A DNA stretch of 64,000 nucleotides. Source: Streptomyces diastatochromogenes. GTDB taxonomy: Bacteria > Actinomycetota > Actinomycetes > Streptomycetales > Streptomycetaceae. Both the position numbers and the translations under genes were made by a program. Positions 46,808 to 56,189 of this stretch are shown piece by piece. Position 1 is the stretch's first letter. The number at the start of each line of letters is the position of its first letter. The DNA lies in the NCBI GenBank assembly GCA_026913215.1, contig JAPTYK010000001.1, positions 5,518,001-5,582,000 of the forward strand, written 5' to 3'. The notes under the pieces were generated by a model, which ran no database searches, was not told the DNA's origin, and worked only from the letters and a program-made list of their open reading frames with translations.

Positions 46808-48052
46808 ATGGAGCAGTACGAGGCCCGACAGCCTGTCCGCCGCGCAGCTGGCGGCGATACGGCGCAGCATGACGAGCGGCCGGGGCGCGCTCAGCCGCCG
46901 TTCGATGCTGCGCGCGGGCGGCGTCGGCGCGCTCACGGTCGGCGGTCTCGCCGGCCTGAGCGCCTGTGGCATCCGCCGGCCAAGCGGGAGGGCAGGGCCC
47001 GCGTCCACCGACTTCTCGGCCAGGAGAAGACCGTCGCCTTCTCCAACTGGACCGAGTACATGGACGTCGGCGAGGACGAGAAGTCCCGCCCGACCCTGGA
47101 GGCGTTCGCCAAGCGCACCGGGATCAAGGTCAAGTACACCGAGGACATCAACGACAACGTCGAGTTCTTCGGCAAGATCAAGCCGCAGCTCGCGGCCGGC
47201 CAGGACACCGGCCGCGACCTGATCTGCGTCACCGACTGGCTCGCCGCCCGCATCATCCGGCTCGGCTGGGCGCAGAAGCTCGACCCCTCGAACCTGCCCA
47301 ACGCGTACGCGAACCTGTCCGCCCAGTTCCGCCGCCCGGACTGGGACCCGGGGCGCTCGTACTCGTACCCCTGGACGGGCATCTCCACCGTCATCGCCTA
47401 CAACGTCAAGGCGACCGGCGGGAAGAAGGTCGACTCGGTCAGCCAGCTGCTCGACGACCCGTCGCTCAAGGGCCGCGTCGGCTTCCTCACGGAGATGCGC
47501 GACTCCATAGGCATGACCCTGCTCGACCTCGGCAAGGACCCGGGGAAGTTCACGGACGCCGACTACGACGCGGCGATAGGACGCCTCCAGAAGGGCGTCG
47601 ACAAGAAGCAGATCCGCCGCTTCACCGGCAACGACTACACCTCCGACCTGGACAAGGGCGACATCGCGGCCTGCCTCGCCTGGGCCGGCGACATCATCCA
47701 GCTCCAGGCGGACAACCCGGACATCAAGTACGCCATCCCGTCCGCCGGTTACATCACCTCCAGCGACAACCTGCTCGTCCCCGCGCAGGCCCGGCACAAG
47801 ACCAACGCCGAGAAGCTCATCGACTACTACTACGAGCTCCCCGTCGCCGCCCGGCTCGCCGCGTACATCAACTACGTCTGCCCCGTCGACGGGGTCAAGG
47901 ACGAGCTCGCCAAGATCGACCCCGAGCTCGCGAACAACACGCTGATCCTCCCGGACAAGGCCACGGCCAAGAAGTCGCACGCCTTCCGCTCGCTCACCAG
48001 CGCGGAGGAGACGGCGTACGAGGAGAAGTTCGCCAAGCTCATCGGCGCCTGA
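46808..48052 (+). CDS. Polyamine ABC transporter substrate-binding lipoprotein (Tat type), frame breaks near start
   Basis: This PotD-type protein binds spermidine or putrescine outside the cell. Joining frames gives MEQYEAPDSLSAAQLAAI, a twin-arginine motif LSRRSMLRAGG, and a lipobox region GGLAGLSACG. The mature part has VAFSNWTEYMDVGEDE, VKYTEDINDNVEFFGKI, PWTGISTVIAYNVKA, RRFTGNDYTSDLDKGDI and INYVCPVDGVKDEL. Four clustered breaks lie between 46825 and 47020, some needing two bases, all in the export signal region. The remainder is intact. The first gene of the importer set. Confidence 0.9.
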   Translation: MEQYEARQPVRRAAGGDTAQHDERPGRAQPPFDAARGRRRRAHGRRSRRPERLWHPPAKREGRARVHRLLGQEKTVAFSNWTEYMDVGEDEKSRPTLEAFAKRTGIKVKYTEDINDNVEFFGKIKPQLAAGQDTGRDLICVTDWLAARIIRLGWAQKLDPSNLPNAYANLSAQFRRPDWDPGRSYSYPWTGISTVIAYNVKATGGKKVDSVSQLLDDPSLKGRVGFLTEMRDSIGMTLLDLGKDPGKFTDADYDAAIGRLQKGVDKKQIRRFTGNDYTSDLDKGDIAACLAWAGDIIQLQADNPDIKYAIPSAGYITSSDNLLVPAQARHKTNAEKLIDYYYELPVAARLAAYINYVCPVDGVKDELAKIDPELANNTLILPDKATAKKSHAFRSLTSAEETAYEEKFAKLIGA

Positions 48053-48096
48053 GTCCGGCCTCGTCCACCTCTCTACACCCCCTGGGACCGCAACCC

Positions 48097-49245
48097 ATGA
48101 CTGACAACACCACCGGCGGCGACGTCCGTCTCACCGGGATCAGCAAGTCGTACGGCTCGTTCCACGCCGTCAAGCCGCTCGACCTGACCGTCCCGCAGGG
48201 CTCCTTCTTCGCCCTGCTCGGCGCCTCCGGCTGCGGCAAGACCACCACGCTGCGCATGATCGCCGGCCTGGAGGACCCGACCACCGGCACCGTCTTCCTC
48301 GGCGACCGCGACGTCACCGACCTCCCGCCGTACAAGCGGCCGGTCAACACCGTCTTCCAGTCCTACGCGCTCTTCCCGCACATGGACATCTCCGAGAACA
48401 TCGCCTTCGGCCTGCGCCGCCGCGGCATCAAGTCGGTGAAGAAGCAGGTCGACGAGATGATCGACCTGGTCCAGCTCGGCGAGCACGCCCACAAGAAGCC
48501 GCACCAGCTCTCCGGCGGCCAGCAGCAGCGCGTCGCCGTGGCCCGCGCGCTCATCAACCACCCGCAGGTGCTGCTCCTCGACGAGCCGCTCGGCGCCCTC
48601 GACCTCAAGCTGCGCCGCCAGATGCAGCTGGAGCTCAAGCGGATCCAGACCGAGGTCGGCATCACCTTCGTGCACGTCACCCACGACCAGGAGGAGGCCA
48701 TGACGATGGCCGACCAGGTCGCGGTGATGAACGGCGGCCGGGTCGAGCAGCTCGGCGCCCCCGCCGACCTGTACGAGAACCCGCAGACCACCTTCGTCGC
48801 CAACTTCCTCGGCACCTCGAACCTGATCGAGGCCGAGGTCCTGGAGACCGGCTCCGACGTGATCGTCACGGCCGGCGGCGGCAAGCTCCGCCTCCCCGGC
48901 GACCGCTGTACCTCCGCCGCCCGCCAGGGCGGCAAGGTGCTCGTGGGCGTCCGCCCCGAGAAGATCTCGCTCGCGCACGCCGACGACGCGGGCTCGATCG
49001 CCGACGGCCGCAACCGGGTGACCGGCCGGATCGTCGACTCCTCCTTCATTGGCGTCTCCACCCAGTACGTGGTGAACTCGCCGGCCGGCGCGGAGCTCCA
49101 GGTCTACGAGCAGAACATCGAGCGGGACGCGCGCCTGCGCCCCGGCGCCGAGGTCGTCCTGCACTGGAACCCGGCCCACACCTTCGGCCTCGACGCGGCC
49201 CAGGACATCGACGCGGGCGTGGAGACGGTGGAGGACGCCTCGTGA
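48097..49245 (+). CDS. potA: Polyamine ABC transporter ATPase
   Basis: The 382-residue importer ATPase contains Walker A GASGCGKTTTLRM, Q-loop NTVFQSYALFPHMDISENI, signature LSGGQQQRVAVARAL, Walker B LLLDEPLGALD and H-loop VHVTHDQEEAMTMADQ. A TOBE-like C-terminal domain follows, with GVRPEKISLAHAD and STQYVVNSPAGAELQVYEQN. The frame is intact. The stop overlaps the GTG of the next gene by four bases. Confidence 0.94.
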   Translation: MTDNTTGGDVRLTGISKSYGSFHAVKPLDLTVPQGSFFALLGASGCGKTTTLRMIAGLEDPTTGTVFLGDRDVTDLPPYKRPVNTVFQSYALFPHMDISENIAFGLRRRGIKSVKKQVDEMIDLVQLGEHAHKKPHQLSGGQQQRVAVARALINHPQVLLLDEPLGALDLKLRRQMQLELKRIQTEVGITFVHVTHDQEEAMTMADQVAVMNGGRVEQLGAPADLYENPQTTFVANFLGTSNLIEAEVLETGSDVIVTAGGGKLRLPGDRCTSAARQGGKVLVGVRPEKISLAHADDAGSIADGRNRVTGRIVDSSFIGVSTQYVVNSPAGAELQVYEQNIERDARLRPGAEVVLHWNPAHTFGLDAAQDIDAGVETVEDAS

Positions 49246-50167
49246 CCGCGACCCTCACGAAGGACACGGCCCTCACCGAGGAACCGGTTCCGCGCAAGCC
49301 CTCCACCCGCAAGCGGCTCGTCCCGTACTGGCTGCTGCTCCCCGGCATCATCTGGCTGCTCGTCTTCTTCGCGCTGCCGATGGTCTACCAGGCCTCCACC
49401 TCGGTGCAGACCGGCTCCCTGGAGAAGGGCTTCGAGGTCACCTGGCACTTCCAGACCTACTGGGACGCCTTCCAGGAGTACTGGCCGCAGTTCGTCCGCT
49501 CCCTGCTGTACGCCGGGACCGCGACCCTGCTCTGCCTGCTGCTCGGCTACCCGCTGGCGTACCTGATCGCCTTCAAGGCCGGCCGCTGGCGCAATCTGCT
49601 CCTCGTCCTCGTCATCGCGCCCTTCTTCACCAGCTTCCTCATCCGCACGCTCGCGTGGAAGACGATCCTGGCCGACGACAGCGTGGTGGTGCAGGCGCTC
49701 AACGCCCTGCACTTCCTGGACGTCACCAACTGGCTCGGCTGGACCGAGGGCAACCGCGTCCTCGCCACCCCGATGGCCGTGGTCTGCGGTCTGACGTACA
49801 ACTTCCTGCCCTTCATGATCCTGCCCTCTACACCTCCCTGGAGCGGATCGACGGCCGGCTGCACGAGGCCGCGCAGGACCTGTACGCCTCCCCGGCGACC
49901 ACCTTCCGCAAGGTGACCTTCCCGCTGTCGATGCCCGGCGTCGTCTCCGGCACCCTGCTCACCTTCATCCCGGCGAGCGGCGACTACGTCAACGCCGAAC
50001 TGCTCGGCTCGACCGACACCAAGATGGTCGGCAACGTCATCCAGTCGCAGTTCCTCCGGGTGCTCGACTACCCGACGGCGGCCGCGCTCTCCTTCATCCT
50101 CATGGCGATCGTGCTCGGCATGGTCACCGTCTACATCCGCCGTGCGGGAACGGAGGACCTGGTCTGA
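49242..50167 (+). CDS. potB: Polyamine ABC transporter permease PotB, one frame break
   Basis: The first permease subunit has six expected membrane segments, for example YWLLLPGIIWLLVFFALPM, YAGTATLLCLLLGYPLAYLI and NLLLVLVIAPFFTSFLI. The EAA motif lies in LHEAAQDLYASPATTFRKV. One C added to CTGCCCTCTAC near 49827 restores ILPLYTSLERIDG. The stop overlaps the next ATG as TGATG. Confidence 0.92.
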
Positions 50168-50961
50168 TGCGCTGGGTACGACGCAACCTCGTCGTCATCG
50201 CGGGCCTGCTGACGCTCGCGTACATGATCCTGCCGAACCTCGTGGTGATGGCGTTCTCCTTCAACAAGCCGAAGGGCCGCTTCAACTACTCCTGGCAGGA
50301 GTTCTCCCTCGACGCCTGGAAGGACCCCTGCGGCGTCGCCGACATGTGCGAGTCGCTCTCGCTCTCGCTCCAGCTCGCCGCCTGGGCGACGCTCGGCGCG
50401 GTCCTGCTCGGCACGATGATCGCCTTCGCGCTGGTCCGCTACCGCTTCCGGGCGCGCGGCGCGATCAACTCGCTGATCTTCCTGCCGATGGCGATGCCCG
50501 AGGTCGTCATGGCCGCCTCGCTGCTCACGCTCTTCCTCAACATGGGCATCGAGCTGGGCTTCTGGACGGTCCTGATCGCCCACATCATGTTCTGTCTGTC
50601 GTTCGTCGTGACGGCGGTCAAGGCCCGGGTCATGTCCATGGACCCGCGCCTGGAAGAGGCCGCGAACGACCTCTACGCGGGCCCCGTGCAGACCTTCCTG
50701 CGCGTGACCCTGCCGATCGCCGCGCCCGGCATCGCCGCCGGCGCGCTGCTCGCCTTCGCGCTCTCGTTCGACGACTTCATCATCACCAACTTCAACGCGG
50801 GCTCCACCGTCACCTTCCCCATGTTCGTCTGGGGCTCGGCGCAGCGCGGAACCCCCGTTCAGATCAATGTCATCGGCACCGCGATGTTCGTCCTCGCGGT
50901 ACTGATGGTCGTGGCCGGGCAAATGATTGCGAACCGGCGCAAGAAAACAGCAACAGCCTGA
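50167..50961 (+). CDS. potC: Polyamine ABC transporter permease PotC
   Basis: The second permease subunit, 264 residues, intact. Membrane segments include LVVIAGLLTLAYMILPNLVV, SLQLAAWATLGAVLLGTMI and VIGTAMFVLAVLMVVAGQM. The EAA motif reads LEEAANDLYAGPVQTFLRVT. It ends RRKKTATA. The oxidase gene follows 37 bases downstream in the same direction. Confidence 0.93.
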   Translation: MRWVRRNLVVIAGLLTLAYMILPNLVVMAFSFNKPKGRFNYSWQEFSLDAWKDPCGVADMCESLSLSLQLAAWATLGAVLLGTMIAFALVRYRFRARGAINSLIFLPMAMPEVVMAASLLTLFLNMGIELGFWTVLIAHIMFCLSFVVTAVKARVMSMDPRLEEAANDLYAGPVQTFLRVTLPIAAPGIAAGALLAFALSFDDFIITNFNAGSTVTFPMFVWGSAQRGTPVQINVIGTAMFVLAVLMVVAGQMIANRRKKTATA

Positions 50962-50998
50962 GCGAAAGCCGCCCCAGGCACCGAAGGAGTTGGAAACC

Positions 50999-52417
50999 AT
51001 GGCCCCAGTCGCCATGCGTCTCGCTGCACAATCTCTCTCCGACGCCCAGCCCGTCCCCTTCTGGCTGGAAGACCCCGGCAAGCCCGGAGCCCTGCCCGCC
51101 CTCACCGGCACCGAGAAGTGCGATCTCCTCGTGGTCGGCGGCGGATACAGCGGACTGTGGACCGCGCTCCTCGCCAAGGAGCGCGCCCCCTCCCGGGATG
51201 TCGTACTGATCGAAGGCCGCGAGGTGGGCTGGGCCGCCTCGGGCCGCAACGGAGGCTTCTGCGCGGCCTCCCTCACCCACGGCTTCGGCAACGGGCTCGC
51301 CCGCTGGCCGGGCGAGCTGCCGAAGCTGGAGGAGCTGGGCGAGCGCAACCTCGACGGCATCGAGGAGACCGTCGCCCGCTACGGCTTCGACTGCGAGTTC
51401 GAGCGCACCGGCGAGATCGACGTCGCCACCGAGCCGTACCAGGTCGAGGAGCTGACCGAGGTCCACGCGGAGCTCGAACGGCTCGGGCTCGCGGACGGCG
51501 TCGAACTCCTCGACCGGGACGCCGTACGGGCCGAGGTCGACTCGCCGACCTTCCTCGGCGGCATGTGGGACAAGCGCGGCGTCGCCATGCTCCACCCCGC
51601 CAAGCTGGCCTGGGGCCTCAAGCAGGCCTGCCTCGACCTGGGCGTGCGGATCTACGAGAACACCCCCGGTCTCCGGCTGGTCTCGGTCGGCGCCGGGATG
51701 GGCGTCCACACCCCGTACGGCAAGGTGCTCGCGGGCCGGGTCGCGCTCGGCACCAACGTCTTCCCGTCGCTGGTCAAGCGCGTCCGCCCGTACACCGTCC
51801 CGGTCTACGACTACGCCCTGGTGACCGAGCCGCTCAGCCCGGAGCAGCTCGCCTCGATCGGCTGGAAGAACCGGCAGGGACTCGGCGACTCCGCCAACCA
51901 GTTCCACTACTTCCGGATCACCGCCGACCACCGCATCCTGTGGGGCGGCTACGACGCGATCTACCGCTACGGCGGCAAGGTGCAGGCGGAGATGGACCAC
52001 CGCCCGGAGACGTACCTCAAGCTCGCCGAGCACTTCTTCCGCTGCTTCCCGCAGCTGGAGGGGCTCCGCTTCAGCCACGCCTGGGGCGGCGCGATCGACA
52101 CCTGCTCGCGCTTCTCGGCCTTCTTCGGCACCGCGTACCAGGGGAAGGTGGCGTACGCGGCGGGGTTCACCGGCCTCGGCGTCGGCGCCACCCGCTTCGG
52201 CGGGGACGTCATGCTCGACCTGCTCGCGGGGGAGCGCACCGAGCGCACCGACCTGGCGATGGTCCGCTCCAAGCCGCTGCCCTTCCCGCCTGAGCCGGTG
52301 GCCTGGGCCGGCATCGGCATCACCAAGTGGTCGCTCGCCCGTGCCGACGAGAACGGCGGCCGGCGCAACCTGTGGCTGAAGACCATGGACCGACTGGGCC
52401 TGGGCTTCGACAGCTGA
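50999..52417 (+). CDS. FAD-dependent (gamma-glutamyl)putrescine oxidoreductase-like protein
   Basis: The 472-residue DAO-family flavoenzyme has the dinucleotide-binding motif LLVVGGGYSGLWTALLAKER near the N-terminus. The substrate-side pattern GWAASGRNGGFCAASLTHGF and the C-terminal FAD motif YAAGFTGLGVGATRFGGDVM resemble E. coli PuuB. It should oxidise putrescine, or gamma-glutamylputrescine, to the aldehyde used by the dehydrogenase at 45247. AAGGAGTTGG precedes the ATG at 50999. It follows potC closely and is likely cotranscribed. The exact amine substrate is inferred. Confidence 0.88.
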   Translation: MAPVAMRLAAQSLSDAQPVPFWLEDPGKPGALPALTGTEKCDLLVVGGGYSGLWTALLAKERAPSRDVVLIEGREVGWAASGRNGGFCAASLTHGFGNGLARWPGELPKLEELGERNLDGIEETVARYGFDCEFERTGEIDVATEPYQVEELTEVHAELERLGLADGVELLDRDAVRAEVDSPTFLGGMWDKRGVAMLHPAKLAWGLKQACLDLGVRIYENTPGLRLVSVGAGMGVHTPYGKVLAGRVALGTNVFPSLVKRVRPYTVPVYDYALVTEPLSPEQLASIGWKNRQGLGDSANQFHYFRITADHRILWGGYDAIYRYGGKVQAEMDHRPETYLKLAEHFFRCFPQLEGLRFSHAWGGAIDTCSRFSAFFGTAYQGKVAYAAGFTGLGVGATRFGGDVMLDLLAGERTERTDLAMVRSKPLPFPPEPVAWAGIGITKWSLARADENGGRRNLWLKTMDRLGLGFDS

Positions 52418-52426
52418 CCCATGTCC

Positions 52427-52442
52427 TGTGACACAGGTCACA
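52427..52442. promoter_or_regulatory. Crp-like palindrome
   Basis: TGTGACACAGGTCACA matches the classic TGTGA-N6-TCACA consensus exactly and also the GTG-N6-GNCAC pattern reported for Streptomyces Crp. It lies 10 bases after the oxidase stop and 90 bases before the next start. Confidence 0.5.
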
Positions 52443-52531
52443 GCCGCGTGGTGCTCGAAACCGCGTAGAGAAGCCCCCGTACCCGCTCTCTCCGTCTGGA
52501 CAAGGCGTCCACGCGGAAGGAGAACGTCGCG

Positions 52532-52996
52532 ATGACTGGTACGGGGCTTCTGGCGCCAAGGCAGCGGTGGAATGGCTGGTCTCGGTCGCGCCGGATCCGG
52601 AGGCCTGCCGGTGGGAATGGGAGCGCAACCCCCACGGGTCGCGCTGCTGCCCGCCGGCAGGCGCTGGGACGTGCTGATCCTGCCGGGCGGGCTCGGCCAC
52701 CCCACGCTCGACGTGCTGACCCGGCTCGTGGACCGGCCGGGCCCGGTCCTGGCCGACTTCGGCGAGGCCCGGATCGGCTTCTTCGTCCCGCCGGGGACCG
52801 CCGCCCGCTGGCTCGGCACCGGAGTGCGCGGCGCGGGCTCCGGCACCTGGATCGTCGTCCCGTACCCGGGCCGGGTGACCGGCGCGGCGCGCTGGCTGGT
52901 GGCGCCGGACGGCCTGGGCACCCTCACCGACGCCTCGCTCCTGGAGCTGGCGATGCACGAGGCGGCGGGCCAACTGGCCGGAGGGGTGAGGTCTGA
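52532..52996 (+). CDS. Bifunctional primase/polymerase N-domain-like protein of unknown function, three frame breaks
   Basis: Reassembled, the protein of about 155 residues starts MTGTGASGAKAAVEWLVSVA. It includes HGVALLPAGRRWDVLILPGG, LADFGEARIGFFVPPGTAAR, GSGTWIVVPYPGRVTG and LTDASLLELAMHEAAGQL. This order resembles the N-terminal half of actinobacterial proteins annotated as bifunctional DNA primase/polymerase, without the catalytic region I would need to claim activity. Losses near 52546, 52630 and 52986 are each one G. GGAG precedes the ATG. The stop at 52996 is inferred. Confidence 0.6.
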   Translation: MTGTGLLAPRQRWNGWSRSRRIRRPAGGNGSATPTGRAAARRQALGRADPAGRARPPHARRADPARGPAGPGPGRLRRGPDRLLRPAGDRRPLARHRSARRGLRHLDRRPVPGPGDRRGALAGGAGRPGHPHRRLAPGAGDARGGGPTGRRGEV

Positions 52997-53016
52997 ACGG
53001 GACTCCGAACCGTACA

Positions 53017-53049
53017 GAGGTCTTGACCACTCGATTGGTCTGGACCATG
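53017..53049 (+). promoter_or_regulatory. Two DasR-responsive (dre)-like sites in the chitinase promoter
   Basis: GAGGTCTTGACCACT (53017-53031) and TTGGTCTGGACCATG (53035-53049) both match the near-palindromic TGGTCTAGACCA element bound by the GlcNAc-responsive repressor DasR. Their direct-repeat arrangement 18 bases apart is the one described for Streptomyces chitinase promoters. The pair lies 45-77 bases before the chitinase GTG. Confidence 0.8.
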
Positions 53050-53093
53050 CTGTGGCGCGCTCCACCCCGATTCCCCCACTCCCGGAGGCAGTT

Positions 53094-54887
53094 GTGGACC
53101 GCACCAGACCCCTCCCCCTGCTGCTGGCGGCCTCCCTCGCCGCCGGCGGTCTCCTCGCCCTCACCCCCGCGGCCCAGGCCGCCGACGCCGAACTCGCCCG
53201 CAACGGCGGCTTCGAGGCCGGCCTCGACGGCTGGACCTGCACGGCGGGCAGCGGGGCCGTCGTCCCGTCGCCCGTGCACGGCGGGACGAAGGCGCTCCAG
53301 GCCACCCCGGCCGGCAGCGACAACGCCACCTGCTCCCAGGCCGTGACGGTGAAGCCCAACTCCACCTACACCCTGAGCGGCTGGGTGCGCGGCAGCTACG
53401 TCTACCTCGGCGCCTCCGGCACCGGCACCACCGACGTCTCCACCTGGACGGCCTCCGCCCCCGACTGGCAGAAGCTCAGCACCACCTTCACCACGGGCGC
53501 CTCGACGACCTCGGTCACGATCTCCACCCACGGCTGGTACGGCACCCCGCCTACCAGGCCGACGACCTCTCCTCTACGGCCCCGGCGGCGACCCCGTCCA
53601 GCTCCCGGCCGCCCCCACCGGCCTCACGGCGGGCTCCCCGACCTCCACCACCGTGCCGCTGAGCTGGTCGGCGGTCCCCGGCGCCACCTCGTACCACGTC
53701 TACCAGGGCGCCACGAGGATCCAGACGGTCACCGGCACGACGGCCACCGCGACCGGCCTCACCGCCTCCACCCCGTACACCTTCCAGGTCACCGCCGCGA
53801 ACGGCGCGGGCGAGTCCCCGAAGTCCGCCGCCGTCACCGCGACCACCACCTCCGGCGGCGGGGCGGCGGCGGGGCCTCCCGCGCACGCCCTCGTCGGCTA
53901 CCTCCACGCGAGCTTCGCCAACGGCTCCGGCTACACCGGATGGCCGACGTCCCCGACTCCTGGGACGTCATCGACCTCGCCTTCGGCGAACCGACCTCGG
54001 TCACCTCCGGCGACATCCGCTTCAACCTCTGCCCGGTCACGGAGTGCCCGAACGTCGAATCCCCGCCGACTTCAAGGCCGCGATCAAGGCCAAGCAGGCC
54101 GCCGCAAGAAGGTCCTCATCTCCATCGGCGGCCAGAACGGCCAGGTCCAGCTCGCCACCACCGCCGCCCGCGACACCTTCGTCTCCTCCGTCTCGAAGAT
54201 CATCGACGAGTACGGACTCGACGGCCTCGACATCGACTTCGAGGGCCACTCCCTGTCGCTCCAGACCGGCGACACGGACTTCCGCAACCCCACCACCCCG
54301 GTCATCGTCAACCTGATCTCCGCCGTGAAGACCCTCAAGGCCAAGTACGGCGCGAAGTTCGTCCTGACCATGGCCCCCGAGACCTTCTTCGTCCAGCTCG
54401 GCTACCAGTACTACGGCTCCGGCCCCTGGGGCGGCCAGGACCCGCGCGCCGGCGCCTACCTGCCGGTCATCCACGCCCTGCGCGACGACCTCACCCTGCT
54501 CCACGTCCAGGACTACAACTCGGGCTCCATCATGGGCCTCGACAACCAGTACCACTCCATGGGCGGCGCCGACTTCCACATCGCCATGACCGACATGCTC
54601 CTCACCGGCTTCCCGGTCGCCGGCAACACGGACCGCTTCTTCCCGCCCCTCCGCCCCGACCAGATCGCCATCGGCCTCCCTGCCTCCACCCAGGCGGGCA
54701 ACGGCCACACCACCCCACCGAGGTCAACAAAGCCCTCGACTGCCTCACGAAGAAGACCAACTGCGGCACCTACCCGACCCACGGCACCTGGCCCGCCCTG
54801 CGCGGCCTGATGACCTGGTCGATCAACTGGGACCGCTACAACCAGGGCGAGTTCAGCCGTAACTTCGACGCGTACGGCTGGAGCTGA
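53094..54887 (+). CDS. Secreted GH18 chitinase with carbohydrate-binding and FnIII domains, six frame breaks
   Basis: A signal peptide (MDRTRPLPLLLAASLAAGGL) precedes a beta-sandwich carbohydrate-binding domain starting ELARNGGFEAGLDGWTC. A fibronectin type III domain follows (TVPLSWSAVPGATSYHVYQG, YTFQVTAANGAGES). The GH18 barrel then has VLISIGGQNG and the catalytic DGLDIDFEG with its acid-base glutamate, plus LTMAPETFFVQ and RGLMTWSINWD. Breaks near 53551, 53570, 53942, 54062, 54103 and 54712 each need one base. GGAGG precedes the GTG at 53094. Regulation by DasR is likely from the upstream sites. Confidence 0.9.
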   Translation: MDRTRPLPLLLAASLAAGGLLALTPAAQAADAELARNGGFEAGLDGWTCTAGSGAVVPSPVHGGTKALQATPAGSDNATCSQAVTVKPNSTYTLSGWVRGSYVYLGASGTGTTDVSTWTASAPDWQKLSTTFTTGASTTSVTISTHGWYGTPPTRPTTSPLRPRRRPRPAPGRPHRPHGGLPDLHHRAAELVGGPRRHLVPRLPGRHEDPDGHRHDGHRDRPHRLHPVHLPGHRRERRGRVPEVRRRHRDHHLRRRGGGGASRARPRRLPPRELRQRLRLHRMADVPDSWDVIDLAFGEPTSVTSGDIRFNLCPVTECPNVESPPTSRPRSRPSRPPQEGPHLHRRPERPGPARHHRRPRHLRLLRLEDHRRVRTRRPRHRLRGPLPVAPDRRHGLPQPHHPGHRQPDLRREDPQGQVRREVRPDHGPRDLLRPARLPVLRLRPLGRPGPARRRLPAGHPRPARRPHPAPRPGLQLGLHHGPRQPVPLHGRRRLPHRHDRHAPHRLPGRRQHGPLLPAPPPRPDRHRPPCLHPGGQRPHHPTEVNKALDCLTKKTNCGTYPTHGTWPALRGLMTWSINWDRYNQGEFSRNFDAYGWS

Positions 54888-54897
54888 CGGTCGCGGC

Positions 54898-56189
54898 TCA
54901 CTCCGTCACCTCGCGGAACAGGCGGGTCGGAACAGAACGGGGTCCGGCCCGCCCAGCTCCGCCAGCACCGCCCGCAGATCCAGCGGCACCGCCCGCACCC
55001 GGCCCGTCACCACCCCTCCAGCGTCCGCACCGCCACCCGATGGCCGCCCGAGCCGGCGCGGCCCGGGTGGACCAGGACGCAGTCGGGCGGCCCCCGTCCG
55101 CCCGCCGCCCGAGGGCATGGGCGTAGAGCGAGGCCTGGTACAGGTCCTCGGGCGAGAGCTTCTTCTCCCCGTACAGCTTGTACTTGACGTCCACCGGCAG
55201 CCGGTACGGCCGCCCGGACCGCACTCCGGACACCAGCACATCGGGCCGTACGGTGCCGTAGGACTTCCCCGCCCGCTCGTCGAACAGCACCCCCGACCGC
55301 GAGGTCTGGCCCTCCGCCCGCAGCCCGGAGCCCCTCGCCCCGTCCTCCAGCAGCCGGGTCACGAAAGCCTCGAACAGGCGATTCATGTCGATCAGGAAGG
55401 CGTGCGAGGCCAGCGGCCCCGGGGTGAACAGCCCCTCCAGGCCGCCGCCCGTGAGAAGCAGCGCCGCCCACCGGTGCGCGGGCCGGTAGTGCTCGTTGTG
55501 CCGGTGGTACGTCACCGACGCCAGCGCCGCCCGTACGTCCCCAGTGGCGTCGGGGCGTGCCGCGCGAACAGTCCCGCCGCCCGCCGGGCCCGCGCCCGCA
55601 CCCCGCCGTCGCGCGCCGTCCGGGCGGCCACCGCGAGGGCCTCCGAGCAGATCCGGTTGTCGAGGACGTCGGCCTCGTGCTCCTCGAACCGGCAGGCCAG
55701 CAGGTCCGGCCGGCCGTGGTGGACCAGCAGCTGCCGCACGGGCAGCAGCCTGCCCCGCACCACCCGCAGATCGTCCTCGACCGGCACGTAGTCGCGCCGC
55801 ACGCCGTGCCGCAGCAGCCGCTCGCCGTGCTCGACGGCCATGAGGCAGACCAGGTCCCGGAGGGAGGGCCGCCCGCCCGCCAGGCCCTGCGCCGTGGGCA
55901 GCAGCTCTCGCACCCCGCCCCAGGCGTGGTCCACCATGCGCAGCACGTCGAGGTCTCCGCCCAGGTACTTCGGCACGACCCGGATCTCGACGGCCTCCAG
56001 CCGCACCGTCCCCACGTACTGTGCGGCCGTCACCTCCAGCCGGTCGCCCCACAGCTGCCGCAGCCGCAGGCGCGCGTCCAGGGACCCGTCGGCGAGCAGC
56101 CGCCGGTCGGCCTCCGTCAGCCGGATCCCGTCGAAGACCCGGGTGGCGTACTCGGTCAGCTCCAGGGCGGCCGGCGCGTCACTCCTCAC
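54898..56189 (-). CDS. McrC-like nuclease subunit of a methyl-directed restriction system, frame breaks
   Basis: The N-terminal half reads LELTEYATRVFDGIRLTEAD, VGTVRLEAVEIRVVPKYLG and VEHGERLLRHGVRRDYVPVE, characteristic of McrC. The C-terminal half holds the PD-(D/E)xK nuclease core, with RPDVLV and then PVDVKYKLY. Breaks near 55550, 55015 and 54925 are single-base losses, and the chosen end gives TRLFREVTE. The gene overlaps the McrB-like gene by 11 bases and ends 10 bases from the convergent chitinase gene. In McrBC systems the C subunit cuts DNA bearing modified cytosine once the ATPase/GTPase is loaded. Confidence 0.85.

Noticed and set aside
45728..47980. 750-residue frame antisense to the aldehyde dehydrogenase and binding-protein genes
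   Set aside because: It contains no conserved domain and lies opposite two well-supported genes.
52572..54887. 771-residue fusion of the primase-like protein with the chitinase
   Set aside because: The chitinase has its own GTG, ribosome-binding site, signal peptide and DasR-type promoter; the fusion comes from a lost stop.
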